DNA of 64,000 nucleotides. Origin: Thalassobellus sp050294475. Lineage in GTDB: Bacteria; Bacteroidota; Bacteroidia; Flavobacteriales; Flavobacteriaceae. Under the pieces are notes generated by a model. That model made no database searches. It was not told the DNA's origin and saw only the letters and a program-made list of their open reading frames with translations. The stretch is from contig JBNKOE010000010.1 of NCBI GenBank assembly GCA_050294475.1, positions 239,920 to 303,919 of the forward strand, written 5' to 3'. Shown in pieces: positions 36,459 to 45,250 of the stretch; within the stretch, counting starts at the first letter, position 1; each line of letters starts with the position of its first letter. The translations under genes were made by a program, and so were the position numbers.

Positions 36459-36502
36459 CAAATATATTGAAAATTTTACCACATTTTACCACTTTATACC
36501 AC
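36459..36502 (-). promoter_or_regulatory. mraZ promoter with three MraZ-type boxes
   Basis: On the minus strand the -7 box TATATTTG lies at 36466-36459. Upstream, GTGGT occurs three times at exact 10-bp spacing (plus-strand ACCAC at 36478-36482, 36488-36492 and 36498-36502). MraZ operators in other bacteria are three or four TGGG-type boxes spaced 10 bp; here the box reads TGGT. The repeats cover the expected -33 region, so MraZ binding would exclude RNA polymerase. Confidence 0.65.
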
Positions 36503-36641
36503 TTTGTTAATAAATTTTCGATGAAAAAGTGTTATACAGCAAATTTCTTACAGAAAACCCACCATTATCACTCACGTTCAATCTATTACAGAAAAAGATT
36601 AAAAACAAAGATGTATTGTTAACATCTTGATTAAAAACTAT

Positions 36642-36649
36642 TATTTTTG
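36642..36649 (+). promoter_or_regulatory. -7 promoter element of the alpha/beta hydrolase gene
   Basis: TATTTTTG matches TAnnTTTG, with a TTG at 36616-36618 (spacer 23 nt). The gene starts at 36722, giving a leader of about 65 nt. It is divergent from the mraZ promoter in the same 295-bp intergenic region. Confidence 0.5.
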
Positions 36650-36721
36650 CAGAGCAATAAAAATCATTGAAATATGAATGATTTACCTATATTTGTTTTT
36701 AACGCAATGACTAACTAATTA

Positions 36722-37486
36722 ATGGCGCATCGTTTAAAAAAAGAAAAAGACTTTAGATATATAGAAACTGGCGAAGGCACACCAATTATAGTACTACACG
36801 GCTTAATGGGTGGCTTAAGCAACTTTAATGGTGTTTCTAATTTTTTTAGTAAAAAAGGATATAAAGTTATTATACCAGAACTCCCTATATACTCCATGTC
36901 TTTACTCAAAACCAACGTAAAAAATTTTGCTAAGTATTTGCATGATTTTATAGAATTTAAAGGTTTTGATGAAGTTGTTTTACTTGGAAACTCTCTTGGT
37001 GGACACATTGGCTTATATCATACAAAACAATATCCTGAAAAGGTCAAGGCTCTCATAATAACCGGAAGCTCGGGGCTTTACGAAAGCGCCATGGGCGGTG
37101 GTTACACTAAACGCAGCGATTATGAGGTTATAAAAAAGAAAGCACAAGATGTGTTTTACGACCCTAAAGTTGCTACAAAAGAAATTGTTGACGAAGTTTA
37201 CGAAACAGTAAATGACAGAAATAAGTTAATAAAAACTTTAGCTATAGCAAAAAGCGCTATAAGACATAACATGTCTAAAGACTTACCTAAAATGCACACA
37301 CCAACTTGCATAATTTGGGGTAAAAATGATAATGTAACACCTCCTGAGGTTGCTGAAGAATTTAATGAGCTTTTACCTGATTCAGATTTATATTGGATAG
37401 ACAAATGTGGACACGCTGCTATGATGGAGCATCCTGAAGAATTCAATAAAATACTTGATGCTTGGTTTCAAAAAAGAAATATTTAA
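36722..37486 (+). CDS. Alpha/beta-fold hydrolase
   Basis: A 254-residue cytosolic hydrolase of the BphD/haloperoxidase-like group. The oxyanion/HG region is VLHGLMGGLSNF (~25-36); the nucleophile elbow is GNSLGGHIGL (Ser ~91). The acid is Asp in WGKNDNVTPPEVAEEF and the base His in IDKCGHAAMMEHPEEF. Substrate cannot be deduced. In Flavobacteriaceae an alpha/beta hydrolase is often found divergent from mraZ and before engB, as here, but no functional link is established. Confidence 0.88.
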   Translation: MAHRLKKEKDFRYIETGEGTPIIVLHGLMGGLSNFNGVSNFFSKKGYKVIIPELPIYSMSLLKTNVKNFAKYLHDFIEFKGFDEVVLLGNSLGGHIGLYHTKQYPEKVKALIITGSSGLYESAMGGGYTKRSDYEVIKKKAQDVFYDPKVATKEIVDEVYETVNDRNKLIKTLAIAKSAIRHNMSKDLPKMHTPTCIIWGKNDNVTPPEVAEEFNELLPDSDLYWIDKCGHAAMMEHPEEFNKILDAWFQKRNI

Positions 37487-37631
37487 ATAAAATTCTATTT
37501 AATTAAGATTCTGCTTTATAGGTAACAACAGATATTAGACATGAAACATTGATAACTAAGTTTTCATTTTCTAAGGAAATGATTAAATAAATGTTACATG
37601 CAACCGATAAAAAAGCAATAATTAGAAACAC

Positions 37632-38237
37632 ATGAAAATTAAGTCGGCTGAATTTGTTATGAGTAACTCTGATGTTGCTAAATGCCCTAAAAGCATGTTA
37701 CCAGAATATGCATTTATTGGCAGAAGTAATGTTGGAAAATCTTCATTAATAAACATGCTTACTAGCCGAAAAAGTTTAGCAAAAACTTCTGGAAGACCAG
37801 GAAAAACACAACTTATAAACCACTTTTTAATTAATAAAAATTGGCACTTGGTAGATTTACCTGGGTATGGTTACGCTCGTGTTTCAAAAAGCTCGAAAAA
37901 AGTATTTCAAAAATTTATAACCGAATATTTTGGCTTACGCGAACAACTTGTTACAGCCTTTGTTTTGGTAGACATTAGACACACTCCACAACCCATAGAC
38001 TTAGAATTTATGCAATGGCTTGGAGAAAATGGCATACCATTTTCTATCATCTTTACAAAAGCCGATAAACTAAGACCACAAGCTATTAAAAACCATGTAG
38101 AAGCATATAAAAATGTGCTTTTAGAAACCTGGGAAGAAATGCCTAACCACTTTATCACCTCATCTTCTAAAGACATTGGTAAAGACGAAGTCTTAAACTA
38201 TATTGATTCATTAAATGACAATATGAATTTAGGCTAA
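37632..38237 (+). CDS. engB: Ribosome biogenesis GTPase EngB/YihA
   Basis: A 201-residue TRAFAC GTPase needed for 50S assembly. G1 GRSNVGKSSLI (~30-40), G2-region SGRPGKTQLINHF, G3 DLPGYGYA and G4 TKADKL are all present, and the length is typical. Its start follows the hydrolase stop by 145 nt, where no feature was seen. The gene directly abuts the left side of the inserted cassette at 38419. Confidence 0.97.
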   Translation: MKIKSAEFVMSNSDVAKCPKSMLPEYAFIGRSNVGKSSLINMLTSRKSLAKTSGRPGKTQLINHFLINKNWHLVDLPGYGYARVSKSSKKVFQKFITEYFGLREQLVTAFVLVDIRHTPQPIDLEFMQWLGENGIPFSIIFTKADKLRPQAIKNHVEAYKNVLLETWEEMPNHFITSSSKDIGKDEVLNYIDSLNDNMNLG

Positions 38238-38455
38238 AATTGTTCTTTCTTTCTGTTTTACCAATTCTTATTATCTATTAAAAAAACTAAAATAGTTACA
38301 CAGAATATTCTAAAATTCTTTTAAAATTTCTTACACCAGCAACTTGAATTTGTCAGAAATTTTAACTAAATTCGTTTAACATTAGACACAAAACATTAAA
38401 ACGGTTTTATATCAAGTCGTTGTGCATAATACTAAAAGAAAATCCAGAATTCAAT

Positions 38456-39826
38456 ATGAGCTATAAAAAAAAGTGGAAATTAATACTTGAAGAAAAACGT
38501 TTTAGAGAAAAATCTGCAACTATTCAAAGTGACGGACGAAATACGTTTGAAAACGACTATGGTCGATTAATTTCAAGTGCGCCAATACGAAGACTACAAG
38601 ACAAAACGCAAGTTTTTCCTTTAGAAGAGAGCGATTACATCAGAACACGCTTAACCCATTCTTTGGAAGTTTCATATTTAGCAAGCTCTATTGGACAAAG
38701 TATTGAGGACTGGTTGTTAAAGAAAAAAGAACTTGACATAGACTTGAAAGGGAATTTAAGTTCTCTTTTGAGAGTTGCTGGTTTAGTTCACGATTTAGGG
38801 AACCCGCCATTTGGACACTTTGGAGAAGAAGCAATTAAAAAGTTCTTCAAAAAATATTTTGAAAACAATAAAAAGACAACTCTATCTGACCTTGAAAAAG
38901 CGGACTTTGAAAACTTCGATGGAAATGTTCAAACACTTAGAATTTTATCTAAACTTTACTATTTCGGAGATGAATTTGGATATAATTTAAACTATTCCAG
39001 TTTAGCTTCCATAATAAAATATCCATCAAATTCATTAGAAGGAAATAAGAAACCGACTACTGAAATTGCTAAGAAAAAATTTGGCTATTTCGTAACCGAA
39101 ACAGAAACTTATAAAAAAATCAATGACCATTTAAAATTAGGCAACAGAAGGCATCCTGTGGTTTACCTTTTAGAAGCAGCTGATGATATAGCCTACAGCG
39201 CAGCCGATATTGAAGATGGTGTCAAATTAGGAAAGATAGATTTAGATGACATCGAAAGAATTTTTACTAAAAACCTAGACAAAAACAAAGAAGCAGTCTT
39301 AAACAAAATAAAGGAACTAAGAGAAAAATATTCTGACGCAAAAAATATTGATTCTTCTCTTATTATTCAAAAGTTTCGAATATTCACTCAACAAATAATG
39401 ATTGAAAATATTGTGAAATCATTTGAGGAAAACTATGAAGAAATAATGGAGGGGAAATTAGAAGATGAAATAATAGATATTTCAGATGCAAAAGATATAA
39501 GAAGAGCATATAAGAACCTTCAATACAAAGTCTTTGACGATAAATCGATTCTAAAAAAAGAAATTGCCGGATGGGAAGCAATTTATGGCTTACTAGAAAT
39601 TTTTGTTTCTGCCTCGCAAAGTGAATCTTTCAAATCAGCTGGAAATAATTTAGAATCTCGTCTTTATAAGATAATTTCTACAAGTCACAGAAAAGTATAT
39701 GAAGATGTTGAAAAGTATTCAAATTTAGAATACAAAAAACTTCAACTAATCGTTGATTTTGTAAGTGGTATGACAGATAGATACGCTATTAGATTATTTC
39801 AACAATTAAAAGGGATAAAAATTTAA
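38456..39826 (+). CDS. dGTPase-type HD deoxynucleotide triphosphohydrolase
   Basis: A 456-residue HD-superfamily enzyme expected to split dGTP or other dNTPs into deoxynucleoside and triphosphate. Metal ligands: His68 (RTRLTHSLEV), His112-Asp113 (GLVHDLGNPPFGHFGEE) and Asp243/244 (LLEAADDIAYSAADIEDG); FDGNVQTLRIL (~154-164) matches the family HFEGNxQxxRIL region. The frame extends 12 codons further upstream into the cassette end, but ATG 38456 begins the conserved MSYKKKWKLI and is preferred. Housekeeping Dgt proteins look similar, but this copy lies in a cassette-like insertion coupled to a nucleotidyltransferase. dGTPases are known to protect bacteria from phage by depleting dNTPs, so a defence role is possible. 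Confidence 0.88.
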   Translation: MSYKKKWKLILEEKRFREKSATIQSDGRNTFENDYGRLISSAPIRRLQDKTQVFPLEESDYIRTRLTHSLEVSYLASSIGQSIEDWLLKKKELDIDLKGNLSSLLRVAGLVHDLGNPPFGHFGEEAIKKFFKKYFENNKKTTLSDLEKADFENFDGNVQTLRILSKLYYFGDEFGYNLNYSSLASIIKYPSNSLEGNKKPTTEIAKKKFGYFVTETETYKKINDHLKLGNRRHPVVYLLEAADDIAYSAADIEDGVKLGKIDLDDIERIFTKNLDKNKEAVLNKIKELREKYSDAKNIDSSLIIQKFRIFTQQIMIENIVKSFEENYEEIMEGKLEDEIIDISDAKDIRRAYKNLQYKVFDDKSILKKEIAGWEAIYGLLEIFVSASQSESFKSAGNNLESRLYKIISTSHRKVYEDVEKYSNLEYKKLQLIVDFVSGMTDRYAIRLFQQLKGIKI

Positions 39827-39829
39827 AGC

Positions 39830-40600
39830 TTGGATTACAAGGAACTAAAATCTAAATTCAAATTACACTTTAATTCAGAGCTACAAAAAAACCCTGAATT
39901 CAAATACTTATTGTACAATATTTTCGTACATGGAAGTGCATATATAGTCGGTGGTTATTTTAGAGACTTTTTAAATTCAAAAGAATCTCGTGACTTAGAC
40001 ATAATTATAGATTTAGATAACACCAAATTACTTGAGATTATTAATGACTCAAAATGTACCTATACAATTAATAGACACAAGGGAATAAAATTACAGTTTA
40101 AGAATTTGGTTGTCGATATGTGGAGCATAGAAAATAATTGGGCTTTTAAAAATGAATTAGTAAAACTAAATGATAAGGATAAACTGAATAGTATTGCAAA
40201 AGGTTGTTTTTACAATTTTGATTCTTTAGTGATAAATCTTCATTCATTTAATCTCAATATCCAAAACTACTTGTCATATTTAGAGAATAAAAAACTAGAT
40301 ATTTTGTTGAAGTCGCCAATTTATAAAAATCTAAATCCAACAACTGAAGCAAACATTCTTAGAGCTTTCTATTTAAAAAAATTAGATGAAATTCAATTCT
40401 CTTCAAACACTAAGAAGTACTTAATTGATAAAATCGGTGAACTGCGTGACAATGGATTTAACCCAATTGAGGCTTTAAAAAAGACACAGTCAAAGTATCC
40501 GAAATACCAAAATTATCTGAACAAAAATGACCTTGAAATGATGATAAGAGATTTATATTCAACAAATGAATTTGATAATCAATTTTATATTAATTTCTAA
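39830..40600 (+). CDS. Pol-beta-fold nucleotidyltransferase (poly(A) polymerase/CCA-adding head type)
   Basis: A 256-residue protein with the class II nucleotidyltransferase head: Gly41-Gly42 and Arg45-Asp46 in VGGYFRDFL, catalytic Asp55 and Asp57 in RDLDIII, and a third Asp96 in LVVDMWSIE. Full CCA-adding enzymes and PcnB are longer and have neck/body and tail domains; here only ~150 residues of unassigned helical sequence follow. The start is a TTG at 39830, three bases after the dNTPase stop; no ATG precedes the catalytic motif, so the TTG is the likely start. Tight coupling implies joint function. The acceptor (tRNA end, other RNA, protein or small molecule) is unknown. Confidence 0.75.
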   Translation: MDYKELKSKFKLHFNSELQKNPEFKYLLYNIFVHGSAYIVGGYFRDFLNSKESRDLDIIIDLDNTKLLEIINDSKCTYTINRHKGIKLQFKNLVVDMWSIENNWAFKNELVKLNDKDKLNSIAKGCFYNFDSLVINLHSFNLNIQNYLSYLENKKLDILLKSPIYKNLNPTTEANILRAFYLKKLDEIQFSSNTKKYLIDKIGELRDNGFNPIEALKKTQSKYPKYQNYLNKNDLEMMIRDLYSTNEFDNQFYINF

Positions 40601-40602
40601 AA

Positions 40603-40735
40603 AGTACTATGCACAACATTGGCTATAAGTAATTGCTTGTTCTCGCCTACTTACGAAAATCCGCGCGGATTTTCAGTTTGGTGTATACTTGCAAAGTTTA
40701 GTACTAACACACGCAACTACTCATAGCCGAGACTG
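40603..40735. repeat. attC-like folded element
   Basis: From outside in: AGTACTATGCACAAC (40603-40617) pairs with the cassette left end in the circular form; GGCTATAAGTAATTGC (40621-40636) pairs with GCAACTACTCATAGCC (40713-40728) with two mismatches; inside sits a perfect 20-nt palindrome, GAAAATCCGC plus its complement (40655-40674). The R'-type junction is GTTAAAC at 40735-40741. Very similar folded sequences, in my recollection, occur beside accessory genes in other Bacteroidota; this needs a search. It occupies nearly all of the 150-bp gap before the oppC-like gene. Confidence 0.6.
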
Positions 40736-40750
40736 TTAAACGAACACCTC

Positions 40751-41845
40751 CTAATTCTTCACATCCAAAGCATCTCGCAGTGCATTACCAATAAGCATAA
40801 ACGCCATAACTAAACTCATAATGCAAAGCCCTGGTATTATAGCCAAATACGGCTTGCCTAAAATAATATAATTGTAATGATCTTTAATCATTGCACCCCA
40901 ACTCGCCATTGGTGGTTGCGCACCAATACCTAAAAAACTAAGTCCGCTTTCTATTAAAATAGCTGCTGCAAAATTGGCTGCCGATATTACTATAACTGGC
41001 GCCATTATATTAGGTAAAATATGTTTTGTAATTATTCTAAAATCGTTAAAACCAAGAGCTCTTGCTGCTGTAACATATTGCATTTCTTTGGTGCTAATTA
41101 TTTGTCCGCGCACTACCCTAGCTACCTCAACCCACATGGTAAGACCAACCGCAATAAATACTTGCCAAAAACCTTTACCTAAAGCTAATGTTATAGCAAT
41201 AACCAACAGCAATGTTGGAATAGACCAAGTAACATTAATAATCCACATAATAACAGCATCTACTTTACCTCCAAAATAACCAGCGATACTTCCCATAAAA
41301 ACCCCTATAACTAACGAAATAAAAACCGCTACAAAACCAATAAAAAAAGATATTCTAGCACCAACCAAAACACGGCTTAATAAATCGCGCCCATATTTAT
41401 CTGTACCAAAAATAAAAGTCTTTTCTTTTATATAGTTAGCAATATTTTTATTGGGAAAGCTATTTAAGTTTACTGTTTTCTCAACACCTTTTAGTCCATC
41501 TGCTGCGTATTCAGTATAATCTAATGTGTTTTTATTAATTGTATATGCTGAAATTGGAATTTCGGTGTCCGTATTTTTCTTTCCAAAGAACAATTTATCA
41601 AAAGCACTTTGTTCTATTTCTAATTGTGATGGTAACGTAAGCATCGTTACTGTAAACCCTGGCTTTTCTGAATGAATAGCTAAATGCATTTGATTGGCAT
41701 ATTGCGAATTATCTGGAGCAAACACATAAGCAAACACAGAAACCAAGCCTACAAAAACAATAAAATAGAAACTAAAAACGCCCCAAAAATTCTTTTTAAA
41801 CTTTTGGAGCGCTAATTGTTTTAATGAGTTTGATTTATGACTCAT
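40751..41845 (-). CDS. ABC transporter permease, OppC/DppC-type
   Basis: A 364-residue inner-membrane permease of the peptide/nickel ABC importer class. An N-terminal helix (NFWGVFSFYFIVFVGLVSVFAYVF) is followed by a periplasmic stretch of about 110 residues longer than in E. coli OppC, then the five-helix permease domain with the EAA-type loop ARALGFNDFRIITKHILPNIMAPVIV. It ends ALRDALDVKN, typical of the family. Partner permease, ATPases and binding protein are not nearby. It starts 8 nt after the protease gene stops, so the two are probably co-transcribed. The attC-like element begins right behind its stop codon. Confidence 0.92.
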   Translation of the reverse strand: MSHKSNSLKQLALQKFKKNFWGVFSFYFIVFVGLVSVFAYVFAPDNSQYANQMHLAIHSEKPGFTVTMLTLPSQLEIEQSAFDKLFFGKKNTDTEIPISAYTINKNTLDYTEYAADGLKGVEKTVNLNSFPNKNIANYIKEKTFIFGTDKYGRDLLSRVLVGARISFFIGFVAVFISLVIGVFMGSIAGYFGGKVDAVIMWIINVTWSIPTLLLVIAITLALGKGFWQVFIAVGLTMWVEVARVVRGQIISTKEMQYVTAARALGFNDFRIITKHILPNIMAPVIVISAANFAAAILIESGLSFLGIGAQPPMASWGAMIKDHYNYIILGKPYLAIIPGLCIMSLVMAFMLIGNALRDALDVKN

Positions 41846-41853
41846 CTATAATT

Positions 41854-44004
41854 TTAGTGTTTTACAGCAGATGCCACATTTTTAATAGGGTACGACATTT
41901 TTAAATCTTCTAAAACATTTAAAGCTTCCTCTACATACACATCTTGACTTAAATTTTGATGCCAACGCTCGCGCTTTTCTTTTAAATCGGTAGTGTCGCT
42001 TTCAAAAAGAGATTTTTCATAAGTCGTAGAATCAAACGTTAAATTCGTTTTATAATCTGATATAGCATCAAATTGTTTTGCCTCTTCTTCATTCTTCTCT
42101 AATTCTGCTTTATATTTAGAATAATTTAATGAATAAAGTGTTTCATCTATTTTACTTTTTACCCATTTTGCATTTTCTTCTATAAGTTTTAATTGCTTAT
42201 TAGTACTCATACGCTCTTTACTTTTGGAAATTGTAGTTTCATAATCAAAATAATTTTCCCAAGGCGTAAATTCGGCTGCGTCAATTTCATCCCACGGTAG
42301 CGGGTTATCCTTATCTTTTTCACCTACATCAATAAAACTAAATCTACCAGGTACTTCTACATCACTTTTAACGCCTTCTAATTGCACCGAACCTCCATTA
42401 ATTCTATAATATTTTTGGGTTGTTACCGCTAAAGCCCCAAGATCTCCACTGGTATGATTTCTTAGCATATTATTAAGGTTTATAACGTTTTGAACGGTTC
42501 CTTTTCCGTAAGTTTGTTTACTTCCAATAATAACAGCTCTTTTATAATCTTGCATTGCTGCCGACATAATTTCTGAAGCAGAAGCTGAAATTTCGTTAAC
42601 CAAAATAACTAGAGGTCCATCCCAAGTAATTGACTTATCTCTATCTCTTAAAATATTTTTAGATTCACCTGTAGAACGCACTTGTACAATTGGCCCTTCT
42701 TTTATAAATAAACCAGCCATTTCTACAACTGCAGGTAAAGAACCACCACCATTATTACGTAAATCTAACACCAAACCTTCCATTCCGTCAGACTTTAATC
42801 GTATAATTTCTTTCTTAACATCTTTGGCTGCATTAACGTTTTTATAATCTTCAAAATCTACATAAAAAGCAGGTAAATTAATAACACCATACTTTTTATT
42901 ACCTTTTGTAACCAACGATGCCTTTGCATAAGTTTCAACTAACTCAACAACATCTCTTGTAATTGTTACATCTTCAATAGAACCATCAACTTTTTTTATG
43001 GTTAAAGTTACTTTAGTTCCTTTTGGTCCTTTTATATATTTTATGGCATCACTAATTCTCATCCCAACAAGATCTACTGGAAATTCTTCATCTTCTTGTT
43101 TTGCCTTTAAAATAATATCTTCAACTTCTAACTCATTACTTCTCCAAGCTGGACCACCAGAAATAAGCTCAACAATTTTAATGTAATCCATTCTTTTTTG
43201 AAGTCTAGCCCCTATACCCTCAAGCTTTCCAGACATACGCTGATCGAAATCTTCCTTGTTTCTTGGTGCTAAATAATATGTGTGCGGATCGAACTCTTCT
43301 ACAATTGTGTTTACATATTCTGCAAAATAATCTTCACGCTCTTTATCGTCAATATAATCATTAAATAATATGTTCAATGATTTAAGAGTTGATTCTCTTG
43401 CTTTCTTTTCTATCTCCGCATCTGTTTTCATTACATACGAAGCATCTTTTTCTTTAAGTTTCTTTTCTTCTGTAAGAAGGTCGTCATAATTAGAAAGTGT
43501 TGAAAACTTAAGCAGCTTTCTCCAACGATCTCTCATTTCTCTTTTATTTTTTGCGTAGCCTATTTTGTCATAATCTGTTTCATAGGTTTCCTCAATAGTA
43601 TAGTCAAAAGGTCTTGACAAAACATCTTTATATATTTCTTTAGCTTCATCAATACGTCTAATCAACCTTTCATTAGTCAGATTAAAAAAGGTAATATCTA
43701 CCGCTTTTAATTGGTCGTCAATATTAAATTTGAATTTTTCGAAATCTTTGATATCAGATTCATAAAAATAACGTTTAACTGGGTCTATAATTTTCACATA
43801 ATCTTTAAATAATTCTTCTGAAAAATCATCATTTAATTCTACCGGATCGAAATGTCCTTGTTCTAAAACAAACGTTATAACTTGTATCAATAATTTATCC
43901 TTATCTGGATTGTCAAAAGTTTTAGTCGTGAAACTGCACGATGCAAACGCCAACAATAATAAAAGTGACAATATTTTATAATTTCTCTTCATAATTCTTT
44001 TCAT
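41854..44004 (-). CDS. prc: Tail-specific (carboxy-terminal processing) protease, S41
   Basis: A 716-residue periplasmic protease anchored as a lipoprotein (lipobox FASC, cysteine ~23). An N-terminal helical domain (~40-235) precedes a PDZ domain (~255-345, LEGIGARLQKRMDYIKIVEL), the S41 core with DLRNNGGGSLPAVVEMAGLF, catalytic Ser about 475 in EISASASEIMSAAMQDY and Lys about 501 in YGKGTVQ, and a C-terminal Prc extension. It degrades or trims proteins by recognising their C-termini. Upstream (44005-44171) is the divergent promoter region shared with surE. Confidence 0.95.
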   Translation of the reverse strand: MKRIMKRNYKILSLLLLLAFASCSFTTKTFDNPDKDKLLIQVITFVLEQGHFDPVELNDDFSEELFKDYVKIIDPVKRYFYESDIKDFEKFKFNIDDQLKAVDITFFNLTNERLIRRIDEAKEIYKDVLSRPFDYTIEETYETDYDKIGYAKNKREMRDRWRKLLKFSTLSNYDDLLTEEKKLKEKDASYVMKTDAEIEKKARESTLKSLNILFNDYIDDKEREDYFAEYVNTIVEEFDPHTYYLAPRNKEDFDQRMSGKLEGIGARLQKRMDYIKIVELISGGPAWRSNELEVEDIILKAKQEDEEFPVDLVGMRISDAIKYIKGPKGTKVTLTIKKVDGSIEDVTITRDVVELVETYAKASLVTKGNKKYGVINLPAFYVDFEDYKNVNAAKDVKKEIIRLKSDGMEGLVLDLRNNGGGSLPAVVEMAGLFIKEGPIVQVRSTGESKNILRDRDKSITWDGPLVILVNEISASASEIMSAAMQDYKRAVIIGSKQTYGKGTVQNVINLNNMLRNHTSGDLGALAVTTQKYYRINGGSVQLEGVKSDVEVPGRFSFIDVGEKDKDNPLPWDEIDAAEFTPWENYFDYETTISKSKERMSTNKQLKLIEENAKWVKSKIDETLYSLNYSKYKAELEKNEEEAKQFDAISDYKTNLTFDSTTYEKSLFESDTTDLKEKRERWHQNLSQDVYVEEALNVLEDLKMSYPIKNVASAVKH

Positions 44005-44171
44005 AAATTAATTTTTCATGGCTCTCAAAAATAAAGCCCAAAATTATTTTACTAAAATAAAGAAAAAACCATGCCAATAAAGGCATTTGCTACTAATTTT
44101 TTGTTAAACCGAAGAAATAAGCAGTTTCCTAAGGAAATTATGTATTTTAGCGACACCTTTTAAATTTACAC

Positions 44172-44945
44172 ATGACAAATAAACCACTAATTTTAGTTAC
44201 TAATGATGATGGCATTAATGCTCCTGGAATTAGAACACTTATAGATGTAATGAAGTCCATTGGTGACGTAATTGTAGTGGCACCAAACAACCCACAAAGT
44301 GGTATGGGACATGCTATTACACTAGATTCTACATTACATGCTGAAGAAATAAACGTAAACGAAACATCTCAAAAAGAATATAGCTGTTCTGGCACACCTG
44401 CCGATTGTGTTAAATTAGCAATTAGAGAGTTATCACCAAGAAAACCAGACCTTTGTGTTTCGGGTATAAATCATGGTTCAAATTCATCAATAAACGTTAT
44501 TTACTCTGGCACTATGAGTGCTGCCATTGAAGCAGGTATTGAGGGTATTCCTGCCATAGGTTTTTCATTACTTGATTACAATTGGAATGCTAATTTTGAA
44601 GTTTCTAAAACGTATGTTAAAACCATTACAGAAAATGTTTTAAAAGAAGGTCTTCCTAACGGTGTTGTTTTAAATGTAAACATTCCTAATATTAAAAAAG
44701 AAGACATTAAAGGAATAAAAATTTGCAGACAAGCTAAAGCAAATTGGGTAGAAGAATTCGATAAACGTAAAACCCCGCAAGGAAAAAATTATTATTGGCT
44801 TACTGGAAAATTTGTTAATTTAGATGGTGGCGAAGATACTGACGAATGGGCTTTAGAAAATGGCTATGTTTCTATAGTTCCTGTGCAATTTGATTTAACA
44901 GCACATTACTTTATTAAAGATTTAAACAATTGGGATTTAAAATAG
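44172..44945 (+). CDS. surE: 5'/3'-nucleotidase SurE
   Basis: A 257-residue metal-dependent nucleoside-monophosphate phosphatase. The metal site VTNDDGINAPGI (~9-20, Asp-Asp pair), GTPADCVKLAI and SGINHGSNSSINVIYSGTMSAAIEA (Asn ligand region) are diagnostic. Length is normal. It opens a plus-strand run with a small membrane protein, lpxB, an NlpC/P60 protein and comEC. Confidence 0.96.
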   Translation: MTNKPLILVTNDDGINAPGIRTLIDVMKSIGDVIVVAPNNPQSGMGHAITLDSTLHAEEINVNETSQKEYSCSGTPADCVKLAIRELSPRKPDLCVSGINHGSNSSINVIYSGTMSAAIEAGIEGIPAIGFSLLDYNWNANFEVSKTYVKTITENVLKEGLPNGVVLNVNIPNIKKEDIKGIKICRQAKANWVEEFDKRKTPQGKNYYWLTGKFVNLDGGEDTDEWALENGYVSIVPVQFDLTAHYFIKDLNNWDLK

Positions 44946-44968
44946 TTATTGAAAAAAAATCAATATAA

Positions 44969-45250
44969 ATGAAAAAAGAAATTTTTATAGGCATGTTTGT
45001 TGGACTTATAGCAAATGCTATTGGTCTTTTTGCCGCAGCTACTTTATTAGGACAAGGTGATGATTTTACAAAAGTTATTAAAGCGGCTGCAAGCGAAGGT
45101 TTTTTAGGAAAACTAATTAGCCTAGGCGCTATTTTAAATTTAGTTGCCTTTTTTCTTTTTATAAGAAAAAAACAAGATTACAGAGCTAGAGGTGTTTTAT
45201 TAATAACCGTATTTATTGCTGTTTTTACTTTTGTTTTTAAACTCTTTTAA
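44969..45250 (+). CDS. Small integral membrane protein
   Basis: A 93-residue protein with three hydrophobic segments (FIGMFVGLIANAIGLFAAATLL, GKLISLGAILNLVAFFLFI and GVLLITVFIAVFTFVFKLF) separated by short charged loops. I do not recognise a named family. It sits 23 nt after surE, and its stop immediately precedes the lpxB ATG, so it is part of this operon; conservation next to lpxB would suggest a link with the envelope, but the sequence does not show one. Confidence 0.85.
   Translation: MKKEIFIGMFVGLIANAIGLFAAATLLGQGDDFTKVIKAAASEGFLGKLISLGAILNLVAFFLFIRKKQDYRARGVLLITVFIAVFTFVFKLF

Larger units (their letters stand above)
38419..40735 (+). mobile_element. Integron-type single gene cassette (lone attC, no integrase) carrying dNTPase + nucleotidyltransferase
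   Basis: The left end reads GTTGTGCATAATACT (38419-38433). After the second gene comes AGTACTATGCACAAC (40603-40617), its reverse complement except one position, and then a folded element ending ...GACTG at 40735, directly followed by TTAAAC. If the segment is excised and circularised between the G at 40735 and the TT at 38420, the left end joins the folded element and rebuilds a full attC-like hairpin with a 15-bp outer stem. This is the topology of integron cassettes, where recombination cuts after the G of GTTRRRY. The core GTTGTGC departs from GTTRRRY at one position. No integrase is present. The right boundary is inferred. Confidence 0.5.

Noticed and set aside
38420..38455. Twelve-codon upstream extension of the dNTPase from an ATG-less start
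   Set aside because: It would be encoded by the cassette end repeat; the ATG at 38456 matches the family N-terminus.
44110..44150. Small palindrome TTTCCTAAGGAAA and TATTTTAG before surE as operator and promoter
   Set aside because: The -7 match is imperfect and there is no repeat or regulator to support an operator; too weak to annotate.
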